From an uncultured Chitinophagaceae bacterium (GTDB taxonomy: Bacteria; Bacteroidota; Bacteroidia; Chitinophagales; Chitinophagaceae): a DNA stretch of 64,000 nt. The notes beneath the pieces were generated by a model, which did not search any database, had not been told where the DNA came from, and saw only the letters and a list, made by a program, of their open reading frames with translations. The stretch spans positions 186,001 to 250,000 of the forward strand of contig CAKZFX010000013.1 in NCBI GenBank assembly GCA_936908745.1, read 5' to 3'. The translations under genes and the position numbers were made by a program. Shown here piece by piece: positions 48,594 through 56,915 of the stretch (its first letter is position 1; each line of letters begins with the position of its first letter).

Positions 48594-49421
48594 ATGGCAA
48601 AAGTTTCTATACAAGGATATGAAGGCAGTTTTCACCAGGTGGCTGCACAACTTTATCATGGCAAAAATGTGGAGGTGATCCCTTGCGATACATTTCGTGA
48701 AGTGATAAAGATCGGTGCGAATAAAAATGAAAGCGATGGCGCAGTAATGGCGATCGAAAATTCCATTGCCGGCAGCATATTGGCCAATTATAATCTATTG
48801 CAGAAATCGAACCTGGAAATAACGGGTGAGATCTATTTGCAGATACGACAAAACTTATTGGTGAACCGGGGTGTGCAACTGGAAGATATCCGTGAAGTGC
48901 ATTCGCATACGATGGCCTTGCAGCAATGCTATGGTTTTTTGGATAAATACAAATGGAAGCTGGTGGAAACGGATGATACGGCTTTAAGCGCTAAACATAT
49001 TCACCAGCATAAGAGCAAACATATTGCAGCGATTGCCAGCAAACTGGCAGCAGAGTTATATGATCTCGATGTGATTGCACCGAATATTCATACGCTGAAA
49101 AATAACTATACCCGTTTCCTGATGTTGCAAAGAGCAGGCATGGCTACGGATGTAGCGGATGCCAACAAAGCGTCGGTCAACTTTCATACCGATCATTCAA
49201 GGGGAAGCTTGGCAAAAGTACTGACAAAAATTGCCGAAGGCGGCATCAACTTAAGCAAGCTGCAGAGTTTCCCGATACCGGGCAGCGACTTTAAATACAG
49301 CTTTCATGCAGACATGGAATTTGATTCGGCTGATCAGTTTAATAAAGTAATAGAAACGGTGAAACCGCTGACGGCAGAACTGAAAATATATGGTGTGTAT
49401 AAAAGGGGTGTGTGGAAGTAA
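48594..49421 (+). CDS. pheA: Prephenate dehydratase
   Basis: PheA turns prephenate into phenylpyruvate, the committed step to phenylalanine. The start is ATG 48594; an in-frame GTG at 48567 lies inside the terminator hairpin and is rejected. It begins MAKVSIQGYEGSFHQVAAQL. NESDGAVMAIENSIAGSI (about 46-63) and NNYTRFLML (about 167-175, the conserved TRF) are the dehydratase motifs. A C-terminal ACT domain (about 195-275, RGSLAKVLTKIAEGGINLSK) with KLQSFPIPG implies feedback inhibition by Phe. At 275 residues it is monofunctional, with no chorismate mutase domain. It is the first gene after the attenuator. Confidence 0.95.
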   Translation: MAKVSIQGYEGSFHQVAAQLYHGKNVEVIPCDTFREVIKIGANKNESDGAVMAIENSIAGSILANYNLLQKSNLEITGEIYLQIRQNLLVNRGVQLEDIREVHSHTMALQQCYGFLDKYKWKLVETDDTALSAKHIHQHKSKHIAAIASKLAAELYDLDVIAPNIHTLKNNYTRFLMLQRAGMATDVADANKASVNFHTDHSRGSLAKVLTKIAEGGINLSKLQSFPIPGSDFKYSFHADMEFDSADQFNKVIETVKPLTAELKIYGVYKRGVWK

Positions 49422-49500
49422 TACAGATGTGAGAATATGAAAGTGTGAAAATGTGAGAATAACAAAGTTAAGAATGGGAGAAGCTCTAAATAATAAGACG

Positions 49501-50664
49501 ATGGAAACAAGTAAAAGGTTGCATGGAATTGGTGAATACTACTTTTCGCAAAAGCTGCGGGAGATAGAGGAATTGAATAAGCAGGGTAAAAATATTATCA
49601 ACCTTGGCATCGGTAGTCCTGATCTTCCGCCGCATCCGGCAGTGATCAAAGTGTTGCAGGAAGAAGCGGCAAAGCCGAATGTGCATGCGTATCAATCCTA
49701 CAAAGGTTCGGCAGTATTGCGCAACGCTGTCAGCGAATGGTATAAAAAATGGTATGCGGTTGAACTGGATCCTGCCACGGAAATATTGCCGCTGATCGGC
49801 AGCAAAGAAGGCATCATGCACATCTGCATGACATACTTAGATAAAGGAGATGAAGTGTTGTTGCCCAATCCCGGTTATCCTACCTACCGCAGTGCGGTGA
49901 AGCTGGCAGGTGGCAAATGCGTGGACTATAAGCTGAAAGAAAAAAATAATTATGAACCTGACTTTGCAGCGTTAGAAAAAAAGAACTTAAAAAAAGTAAA
50001 GCTGCTTTTTGTCAACTATCCGCAGATGCCAACGGGCCAGTTGCCATCCAAAGAACTGTTTGAAAAATTAGTGGCCTTTGGAAAGAAACATGATATACTG
50101 ATTGTGCATGATAACCCATACAGTTTTATCCTGAATAAAAATCCGGCAAGCTTGTTAAGTGTTGAAGGCGCTAAAGACGTGGTGATTGAACTGAACTCAT
50201 TGAGTAAATCACACAACATGGCAGGCTGGAGGGTAGGCATGCTTTGCGGGGCTAAGGAACGCATCGAAGAAGTGCTGCGTTTCAAAAGCAATATGGACAG
50301 CGGTATGTTTTTGCCGGCACAACTGGCGGCAGCCGAAGCATTGAAGCTGGGTAAAGAATGGCACGATGAGCTGAATACTATTTACAATGAAAGAAGGGAG
50401 AAAGTATTTGAACTGCTGCAACTGGCCGGCTGCAAATTCTCCACAGCGCAGGCAGGTATGTTTGTATGGGCAAAAATACCGGCAGGTTACAAAGATGGTT
50501 ATGCGGTAAGTGATGAAATACTATACAATGCCAACGTGTTTATCACACCGGGCGGCATATTTGGCGATGCAGGTGATAAATACATAAGAGTAAGCCTCTG
50601 CGCCCCCGTGCAGCGGTTTGAAGAAGCGATTGAACGGATCAGGAACCAAAAAACAAACAACTAA
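49501..50664 (+). CDS. Class I/II aminotransferase (probable aromatic)
   Basis: A 387-residue PLP-dependent aminotransferase. The PLP lysine is in ELNSLSKSHNMAGWRVG (about 236-252). NLGIGSPDLPPHPAV (about 33-47) and LPNPGYPTYRSAVKLAGG (about 121-138) are typical. It is close to the LL-diaminopimelate aminotransferase / class I group. In this operon it most probably aminates phenylpyruvate and 4-hydroxyphenylpyruvate. The start is ATG 49501; an in-frame ATG at 49453 is in repeat text. The tyrA start comes 1 bp after its stop. Confidence 0.85.
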   Translation: METSKRLHGIGEYYFSQKLREIEELNKQGKNIINLGIGSPDLPPHPAVIKVLQEEAAKPNVHAYQSYKGSAVLRNAVSEWYKKWYAVELDPATEILPLIGSKEGIMHICMTYLDKGDEVLLPNPGYPTYRSAVKLAGGKCVDYKLKEKNNYEPDFAALEKKNLKKVKLLFVNYPQMPTGQLPSKELFEKLVAFGKKHDILIVHDNPYSFILNKNPASLLSVEGAKDVVIELNSLSKSHNMAGWRVGMLCGAKERIEEVLRFKSNMDSGMFLPAQLAAAEALKLGKEWHDELNTIYNERREKVFELLQLAGCKFSTAQAGMFVWAKIPAGYKDGYAVSDEILYNANVFITPGGIFGDAGDKYIRVSLCAPVQRFEEAIERIRNQKTNN

Positions 50665-50665
50665 G

Positions 50666-51514
50666 ATGGAACGAAAAAGTATTGCGATAATAGGGGTGGG
50701 ATTGATCGGTGGTTCGCTGGCGATACAACTACATGAAAAAAAACTGTCGTCCCGCCTGATCGGTGTGGATGCCAATCCGGCACATGCGCAAAAAGCATTG
50801 GAGCTGGAACTTGTGGATGAGATCATGGAACTGGATGAAGCGGTTGATGCGGCCGATGTAATCGTGCTGGCGATACCGGTGGACAAACTGGTAGGCTTGC
50901 TGCCTGCTATCATGGACAGGATCAATAATCAAATTGTGCTGGATTTAGGCTCGACTAAATTTCAATTGATTGATGTTATAAAAAATCATCCGAAAAGGGG
51001 ACGATTTGTGGCCACGCATCCGATGTGGGGAACCGAATACAGCGGTCCGGCAGCGGCAGTGCGTGGCGCCTATGAAAATAAGGCCGTCATTATCTGCAAT
51101 GCCAGCGACAGCGACACCGATGCGCTGGAATGGGTGAAAGGAATGTATAAGAAAATAGGCATGCACATGCTGGAAATGGAAGCAAAGGCCCATGACCTGC
51201 ATGCGGCATACGTAAGTCATATTTCGCATATTACCTCTTTTGCATTGGCGAACACTGTATTGGAAAAAGAAAGAGAAGAGAATGCCATTTTTGAACTGGC
51301 GTCGGCGGGTTTTGAAAGTACGGTGCGACTGGCAAAAAGTAACCCTGCTATGTGGGTGCCGATCTTTTTGCAAAACAGGGAAAATGTACTGGATGTTTTG
51401 AAAGAGCATATTGCGCAATTGCAACGCTTCAAAGAAAGTATTGAGCAGAGCGATGCCAACTACTTGCTGAAGCTGATTGAGGACGCTAATAAAATAAGAA
51501 GAATCATTAAATAG
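50666..51514 (+). CDS. tyrA: Prephenate dehydrogenase
   Basis: TyrA converts prephenate to 4-hydroxyphenylpyruvate with NAD(P)+, the step to tyrosine. The Rossmann fingerprint is IAIIGVGLIGGSLAIQLHEK (about 6-25). ATHPMWGTEYSGPAAA (about 113-128) is the conserved substrate-side H-P-M-x-G patch, and YVSHISHITSFALA (about 184-197) is the usual helix with the catalytic His region. At 282 residues it lacks an ACT domain. The start ATG 50666 follows the aminotransferase stop by 1 bp. Confidence 0.95.
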   Translation: MERKSIAIIGVGLIGGSLAIQLHEKKLSSRLIGVDANPAHAQKALELELVDEIMELDEAVDAADVIVLAIPVDKLVGLLPAIMDRINNQIVLDLGSTKFQLIDVIKNHPKRGRFVATHPMWGTEYSGPAAAVRGAYENKAVIICNASDSDTDALEWVKGMYKKIGMHMLEMEAKAHDLHAAYVSHISHITSFALANTVLEKEREENAIFELASAGFESTVRLAKSNPAMWVPIFLQNRENVLDVLKEHIAQLQRFKESIEQSDANYLLKLIEDANKIRRIIK

Positions 51515-51574
51515 TCGGGAGTCAATAGTTGGGAGTCGTGACAGATCAGTCTTACTAAAATTAAAGGAACGCAA

Positions 51575-52009
51575 ATGATATTCAGGGAAGCAACAATAAA
51601 AGATATTCCGCAAATACAAATTGTCCGCAATGCGGTAAAAGAAAACAGGCTGAGCAACCCGGCATTGGTAAGCGATGCGGATGTGGAAGAATATATTATT
51701 AATAGAGGCAAGGGTTGGGTTTGTGAAATGAATGAAACGATTGTTGGCTTTGCCATTGCTGATCTCGTGGATCATAATATCTGGGCCTTATTTGTTGACC
51801 CCGGTTTTGAAAACAAAGGAATCGGCAAAGAACTGCACCGGCTGATGATGGATTGGTACTTTGAGCAAACAAACGAAACAGTGTGGTTAAGTACTTCGCC
51901 TGGCACAAGAGCCGAAACATTTTACCGCCGGCAGGGCTGGACAGAAGATGGTGTGTACGGAAAAGGAGAAACGAAATTTATAATGAAAAAGGGAAATTTT
52001 AGTCGATAG
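51575..52009 (+). CDS. GNAT-family N-acetyltransferase
   Basis: A 144-residue GNAT-fold acyltransferase. It opens MIFREATIKDIPQIQIVRNA. The acetyl-CoA loop is VDPGFENKGIGKELHRLMMD (about 73-92, the R/Q-x-x-G-x-G/A pattern as NKGIGKEL). The C-terminal part WLSTSPGTRAETFYRRQGW fits motif B. It sits inside the aromatic operon between tyrA and DAHP synthase but has no evident part in the pathway. The target may be an amino acid, an antibiotic or a protein; it cannot be read from sequence. Confidence 0.85.
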   Translation: MIFREATIKDIPQIQIVRNAVKENRLSNPALVSDADVEEYIINRGKGWVCEMNETIVGFAIADLVDHNIWALFVDPGFENKGIGKELHRLMMDWYFEQTNETVWLSTSPGTRAETFYRRQGWTEDGVYGKGETKFIMKKGNFSR

Positions 52010-52126
52010 TCATTAGCCTGGAGTCAAGAGTGAGTAATGAATAGTCCATACTAAAGACTCTGAACTCACGGCTCCCGATTCACGACTTACGGCTCAAAAA
52101 AATTATCTTTACAAACAACATACAAA
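52010..52126. repeat. gagtc / ctcacggctc spacer repeat in the aromatic operon
   Basis: Phrases tagtcattagcctggagtcaag, then gactctgaactcacggctcc and gattcacgacttacggctc. The second half is roughly the reverse complement of gagtcgggagtcgtgagtc phrases at 51512-51545 and 53216-53270, so the spacer can fold on itself. No gene. Confidence 0.6.
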
Positions 52127-53215
52127 ATGCAAACAGCAGAACAAACAACAAACGAAACAGTGCAGGCGGCATGGAATAAACGCCCGCTGATCATCAGCGG
52201 CCCTTGCAGTGCAGAAACAGAGGAACAACTGGTAGCAACAGCACAACGGTTGGCCGCAACAGGAAAAATCAATATGCTTCGTGCAGGTATCTGGAAACCC
52301 CGTACCAAGCCCGGTATGTTTGAAGGTATCGGCGCTAAAGGTTTACCATGGTTGCAGCAGGCTAAAAAACTGACAGGCTTGCCAACAACGGTGGAAGTGG
52401 CTACCGGCAAACAGGTGCAGGATGCACTGACTTTTGATGTGGATGTGTTGTGGATCGGGGCAAGAACAACTGTAAACCCTTTCAGCGTGCAGGAAGTGGC
52501 CGATGCATTGCGCGGTGTTGATATCCCCGTGCTGATCAAAAACCCGATCAACCCTGACCTTGAATTGTGGAGCGGTGCGGTGGAGCGTATCGCAAGAGTG
52601 GGAGTGAAACAAATTGGTTTGATCCATCGTGGTTTTCATACCTATGGTAATACAGAATACCGCAATGCACCCATGTGGCATTTGGCGATTGAAATGAAAC
52701 GCCGCAACCCGGATATGATGATGATCAATGATCCTTCGCATATCTGCGGCCGTCGTGATATTTTATTGGATGTGATGCAAAAAGCGATTGACCTTGACTA
52801 TGATGGTTTGATGATCGAAAGTCATATTGATCCTGACAATGCATGGAGTGATGCCAAACAACAGGTGACGCCTGAAAAGCTGGCTGAAATGCTCGATACG
52901 ATCATCTGGAGAAAAGAAGACAGCTCTTCCGAAGAATTTCATGCAGCATTGGAAAAGCTACGCCACCAGATCAACCACCTCGATGATGAACTGATGCAGA
53001 TATTAGGACAGCGCATGAAAATTGCGGAGAAAATCGGTCAGTACAAAAAAGATAACAATATCACCATCCTGCAAACCAATCGTTGGAATGAAATTATCGA
53101 GAGAGCAACGGCGAAAGGTGAGCAACTGGGATTGACGAAGGAATTTATCACTAAATACTTTGATGCGGTACACATGGAAAGTATCAATCACCAGAAAAAG
53201 ATAATGGACGCTTAG
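52127..53215 (+). CDS. DAHP synthase fused to chorismate mutase
   Basis: A 362-residue bifunctional enzyme: 3-deoxy-7-phosphoheptulonate synthase followed by a type II chorismate mutase. The synthase part has IISGPCSAETEEQLVATAQR (about 18-37), RAGIWKPRTKPGMFEGIG, GARTTVNPFSVQEV and LMIESHIDPDNAWSDAKQQV. The mutase domain (about 270-358) shows LRHQINHLDDELMQILGQRM and KIGQYKKDNN. It joins the first step of the shikimate pathway and the branch-point mutase, which in Bacteroidota allows the mutase domain to act as a feedback sensor (family knowledge). The family is the type I-beta DAHP synthase. Confidence 0.94.
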   Translation: MQTAEQTTNETVQAAWNKRPLIISGPCSAETEEQLVATAQRLAATGKINMLRAGIWKPRTKPGMFEGIGAKGLPWLQQAKKLTGLPTTVEVATGKQVQDALTFDVDVLWIGARTTVNPFSVQEVADALRGVDIPVLIKNPINPDLELWSGAVERIARVGVKQIGLIHRGFHTYGNTEYRNAPMWHLAIEMKRRNPDMMMINDPSHICGRRDILLDVMQKAIDLDYDGLMIESHIDPDNAWSDAKQQVTPEKLAEMLDTIIWRKEDSSSEEFHAALEKLRHQINHLDDELMQILGQRMKIAEKIGQYKKDNNITILQTNRWNEIIERATAKGEQLGLTKEFITKYFDAVHMESINHQKKIMDA

Positions 53216-53228
53216 GGAGAGTCGGGAG

Positions 53229-53247
53229 CCTGTCTGCCGCAGGCAGG
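53229..53247. repeat. Dispersed palindrome, 19-bp copy in the aromatic operon
   Basis: CCTGTCTGCCGCAGGCAGG in the 54-bp gap before aroB, followed by TTTTT. The gap also holds gagtcgggag and agtcaagagtcaagag phrases. Confidence 0.7.
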
Positions 53248-53269
53248 TTTTTAGTCAAGAGTCAAGAGT

Positions 53270-54292
53270 ATGATAAAAAAGACCACATACAAATTTTCAT
53301 CCGCTGCTACTGATTTTTACTTTGCTGCAGGTATCAGTCATTTAAAACAACTGACTGATCCGAAGGCAACGGTGATCATCACGGATGAGAATATTTTTAA
53401 CGCTCATACCAAACGCTTCAAAGGCTGGGACACGATTGTGCTGAAGCCCGGCGAAGAGCATAAAGTACAATCAACGGTTGATTCGGTGATCGAGCAACTG
53501 ATCGTGATGGAAGCCGATCGCAAAACAACATTGGTGGGTGTGGGTGGTGGTGTGATAACCGACATGACGGGTTATATCGCTTCGGTCTATATGCGCGGGC
53601 TTCGTTTTGGTTTTATTCCAACGTCTGTGCTGGGGTTGGTGGACGCTTCTATAGGTGGTAAAAACGGCATTGATGTCGATAGGTATAAAAACATGGTAGG
53701 CGTCATCCGTCAGCCTGCTTTTATATTGCACGATATGGTTTTCCTCAACTCATTGCCGCAGGCGGAATGGGAAAATGGTTTTGCAGAAATTATTAAACAT
53801 GCGTGTATCAAAGATGCGGTGATGTTTGATGAACTGGAAAGCAAAACACTGAAATACTACCAGTCAAAGCAAAAGGCCGTGTGTGAACTCGTGCAGCGAA
53901 ATGCCACCATCAAGACAAAAGTGGTGCAGAAAGATGAATTTGAAAAAGGCGATCGCCGCCTGCTCAACTTTGGTCATACACTTGGACATGCGTTGGAAAA
54001 TCAATATGAACTGTCTCATGGGCAAGCGATCTCCATTGGCATGACCTATGCCTGTCATATTTCAGCGCAACTGGCAGGATTTAAGCAAGCCGCAAGAGTG
54101 GTTCAGTTGTTAGAAAAATACAACCTGCCGACCTATGCCGAATTTGACAAACAAAAAGCATTTGAAGTGCTCAAGATGGACAAGAAACGGGAGCGAAGCG
54201 AAATGAACTATGTGTTATTGCAAAAGATCGGCAAGGGAACGGTAAAGAGCATTGCATTAAAACAGTTAGAAAAAATAATAGGGGACTTATAA
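53270..54292 (+). CDS. aroB: 3-dehydroquinate synthase
   Basis: AroB forms 3-dehydroquinate from DAHP using NAD+ and a divalent metal, the second shikimate step. The NAD-binding stretch is VGVGGGVITDMTGYIASVYM (about 88-107), followed by PTSVLGLVDASIGGKNGID (about 118-136). The metal ligands are in the Glu of the GFAEIIKHA region (about 166-174), FGHTLGHALE (about 232-241) and LSHGQAISIGM (about 246-256). At 340 residues it is standard. aroA follows after 1 bp. Confidence 0.96.
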   Translation: MIKKTTYKFSSAATDFYFAAGISHLKQLTDPKATVIITDENIFNAHTKRFKGWDTIVLKPGEEHKVQSTVDSVIEQLIVMEADRKTTLVGVGGGVITDMTGYIASVYMRGLRFGFIPTSVLGLVDASIGGKNGIDVDRYKNMVGVIRQPAFILHDMVFLNSLPQAEWENGFAEIIKHACIKDAVMFDELESKTLKYYQSKQKAVCELVQRNATIKTKVVQKDEFEKGDRRLLNFGHTLGHALENQYELSHGQAISIGMTYACHISAQLAGFKQAARVVQLLEKYNLPTYAEFDKQKAFEVLKMDKKRERSEMNYVLLQKIGKGTVKSIALKQLEKIIGDL

Positions 54293-54293
54293 A

Positions 54294-55595
54294 GTGAAAG
54301 TAACAATCTATCCGTCACAACTACGGGGAACTATTCATGCGCCAACATCCAAAAGCTCAATGCAACGTGCTTGCGCGGCTGCTTTATTAAGAAATGGGAG
54401 AACATTTATTCAAAATCCCGGCAGCAGCAATGATGATAAAGCGGCGATAGAAATTATAAGGGCATTAGGTGCGTCGCTGGAGGTAGAAGGGGAGAGCCTG
54501 AAAGTGGACAGCGAAGGAGTGAAGGCGGTTAATACAAAAATCAACTGCGGCGAAAGCGGGTTGAGCATCCGTATGTTCACACCGCTGGCTGCATTAAGCG
54601 ACCAGGAAATAACGATCACCGGCGAAGGGAGTCTGGCAACAAGACCGATGGATTTCTTTGATGAAATATTGCCAAAGCTTGGCGTTACAATAAAAAGTAA
54701 TGACGGCAAACTGCCGATGAAAATCAAAGGCCCCTTGCAACCAAAAAACATTGAAGTGGACGGTTCGTTGAGTTCACAATTTTTGACGGGATTATTGTTA
54801 GCTTATTCCGCATCGGGTGCGGATGGAGTTTCAATCAAAGTAAAAGACCTGAAAAGCAAACCCTATATCGACCTCACGCTGGATGTAATGGTGGCATTCG
54901 GGATGAATGTGCCTGAAAATAAGAACTACGAAGAATTCGTATTTACAGAAGCGAAGCCCGGTCAGGAGCTCGCAGCTATTTCCTACACAGTGGAAGGTGA
55001 CTGGAGCGGTGGCGCATTCTTATTAGTAGCCGGTGCCATTGCCGGGCCGATCTTTATTAACGGCTTAGATCTTTCATCCACACAGGCAGACAAAGCAATC
55101 ATTAATGCGCTGATGTCGGCCAATGCAGGTATTGCGATGGAAGCAAAAGGCATCCGTATCCATCAATCAAGGATGAACGGATTTGACTTTGATGCCACAG
55201 ACTGTCCTGATTTATTCCCGCCGCTCGTAGCGTTAGCCGCTTACTGCAAAGGCAAAACAACGATCAAAGGGGTGTCAAGACTGACGCATAAAGAGAGCAA
55301 CCGTGCCATCACTTTGCAGGATGAATTTGATAAAATGGGTGTGTTGATAGACCTGGAAGGGGACGATATGATCATTCACGGTACAGGCAAAGTAAAAGGC
55401 GCAGATGTTCATTCCAATCATGACCACCGTATTGCCATGGCCTGTGCAGTGGCGGCGTTGAGAGCCGACAGTGAAACAGTGATCGAAGAAGCGATGGCGG
55501 TTAAAAAATCCTATCCCGGCTTTTACAATGATTTGAAAAGCCTTGGGGCTAACGTATCTTTACCCGTGTTCAACATTCCCGATACATCTGAATAA
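54294..55595 (+). CDS. aroA: 3-phosphoshikimate 1-carboxyvinyltransferase (EPSP synthase)
   Basis: AroA joins shikimate-3-phosphate and PEP, the sixth shikimate step and the glyphosate target in many organisms. Landmarks are HAPTSKSSMQRACAAALL (about 15-32), CGESGLSIRMFTPLAAL (about 83-99), VDGSLSSQFLTGLLLA (about 154-169), RLTHKESNRA (about 328-337) and SNHDHRIAMACAVAAL (about 374-389). The opening S-K-S and the R-M in place of the more common T-x-R are read directly; I make no sensitivity claim. The start is GTG at 54294, 1 bp after the aroB stop. At 433 residues it is standard. Confidence 0.95.
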   Translation: MKVTIYPSQLRGTIHAPTSKSSMQRACAAALLRNGRTFIQNPGSSNDDKAAIEIIRALGASLEVEGESLKVDSEGVKAVNTKINCGESGLSIRMFTPLAALSDQEITITGEGSLATRPMDFFDEILPKLGVTIKSNDGKLPMKIKGPLQPKNIEVDGSLSSQFLTGLLLAYSASGADGVSIKVKDLKSKPYIDLTLDVMVAFGMNVPENKNYEEFVFTEAKPGQELAAISYTVEGDWSGGAFLLVAGAIAGPIFINGLDLSSTQADKAIINALMSANAGIAMEAKGIRIHQSRMNGFDFDATDCPDLFPPLVALAAYCKGKTTIKGVSRLTHKESNRAITLQDEFDKMGVLIDLEGDDMIIHGTGKVKGADVHSNHDHRIAMACAVAALRADSETVIEEAMAVKKSYPGFYNDLKSLGANVSLPVFNIPDTSE

Positions 55596-55601
55596 ATAAC
55601 A

Positions 55602-56597
55602 ATGAACTCTTTCGGCCGCATATTCCGGGTACATATTTTTGGCGAATCGCATGGCGAATCTGTCGGCATTGTTATTGACGGTTGCCCCGCGGGTTTGTCG
55701 TTAAGTGCAGACGATCTGTTGCCTGATTTGGAAAGAAGAAAAGGCGGCCAGCAAAAAGGGACAACGCCCCGCAAGGAGGATGACTTTCCTTTTTTCAAAA
55801 GCGGTGTGTTTAATGGCAAAACAACCGGCGCACCGATCACTATTATCTTTGAAAACAACAATACAAGAAGCGGCGACTACGATAAACAAAGAAGCATTCC
55901 ACGTCCGGGGCATGCGGATTGGGTGGCGCACCAAAAATTTGGCGGCCATGAAGACTATCGTGGCGGCGGCCATTTCAGCGCAAGACTGACAACAGGTTTG
56001 GTGGCGGCAGGTGCAATTGCGAAAAAACTGATGGCAACTGTTTCTGTTCATGCTGAAGTTACGGCGATAGCCGGCGAAGCTGACCTGGAAAAAGGGTTAC
56101 AAAAAGCCATTGATGCCAAAGACTCTGTTGGCGGTATTGTAGAATGCCGTGTCAATGGACTGCCTGTTGGTTTAGGAGAGCCTTTCTTTGACTCTGTTGA
56201 ATCTCAATTAGCGCATATTGCTTTTGCAATTCCTGCGGTGAAAGGAGTGGAATTTGGAAGCGGCTTTGCAGCGGCAAACATGTTTGGTTCGCAGCACAAT
56301 GATGCCATTGAAGATATGGAAGGTAAAACAAGGACCAACCATGCAGGTGGCGTTGTCGGTGGCATTACCAATGGCAATGAACTCGTTTTCCGTATTGCCG
56401 TAAAACCAACGGCTTCCACACCCAAAGAACAAAACAGCCTGAACTGGGACACCGGCAAAACAGAAGACTTTTCTGTCAAAGGCCGTCATGATCTCTGTGT
56501 GGCCTTGCGGGCGCCTGTTATCTTAGAAGCGGCCACCGCTATCACCTTATTAGATTTTCTTTTTCTCGAACAACATGTTAAACGAGTTGTTTCCTGA
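55602..56597 (+). CDS. aroC: Chorismate synthase
   Basis: AroC makes chorismate from EPSP with reduced FMN, the last shared step. Signatures are FGESHGESVGIVIDGCPAG (about 11-29), DLERRKGGQQKGTTPRKEDD (about 43-62), IPRPGHADWV (about 98-107) and GGGHFSARLT (about 119-128). At 331 residues it is slightly shorter than the roughly 360-residue E. coli enzyme. It begins 6 bp after aroA, completing the operon. aroD/Q, aroE and aroK are not here and must lie elsewhere. Confidence 0.95.
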   Translation: MNSFGRIFRVHIFGESHGESVGIVIDGCPAGLSLSADDLLPDLERRKGGQQKGTTPRKEDDFPFFKSGVFNGKTTGAPITIIFENNNTRSGDYDKQRSIPRPGHADWVAHQKFGGHEDYRGGGHFSARLTTGLVAAGAIAKKLMATVSVHAEVTAIAGEADLEKGLQKAIDAKDSVGGIVECRVNGLPVGLGEPFFDSVESQLAHIAFAIPAVKGVEFGSGFAAANMFGSQHNDAIEDMEGKTRTNHAGGVVGGITNGNELVFRIAVKPTASTPKEQNSLNWDTGKTEDFSVKGRHDLCVALRAPVILEAATAITLLDFLFLEQHVKRVVS

Positions 56598-56615
56598 TTC
56601 AATTGATTAACGATT

Positions 56616-56915
56616 ATGCCAATTATTTACCACGTTACCACGGCAGCCGAATGGAATGCCGCCAAAGAGAAAGGTGCTTATGAAGCACCGTCTTTGCAAA
56701 GCGAAGGATTTATCCATTGCTCACAGGAACACCAGGTGGCTGGTGTGCTGGAAAGATACTATGCAGGCAAAACAGGTTTGGTAAAGCTGGTGATTGATAC
56801 GGATAAACTGACGAGTAAATACGTTTTTGACTGGTCGCCCTCCACGGCCGATACGTTTCCGCATATTTATGGTCCCATCAATCCCGATGCAGTGATTGAA
56901 GTAGTGGCATTATAA
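56616..56915 (+). CDS. DUF952 protein
   Basis: A 99-residue cytoplasmic protein of the DUF952 family. It has IYHVTTAAEWNAAKEKGAYE (about 3-22), LQSEGFIHCSQEHQVAGVLE (about 27-46), the usual H-C-S core, and FPHIYGPINPDAVIEVV at the end. The fold is related to ADP-ribosyltransferase-like proteins in some annotations, but no activity is established. It starts 18 bp after aroC and is probably carried in the operon. It overlaps the 3' end of the convergent dipeptidase gene. Confidence 0.85.
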   Translation: MPIIYHVTTAAEWNAAKEKGAYEAPSLQSEGFIHCSQEHQVAGVLERYYAGKTGLVKLVIDTDKLTSKYVFDWSPSTADTFPHIYGPINPDAVIEVVAL

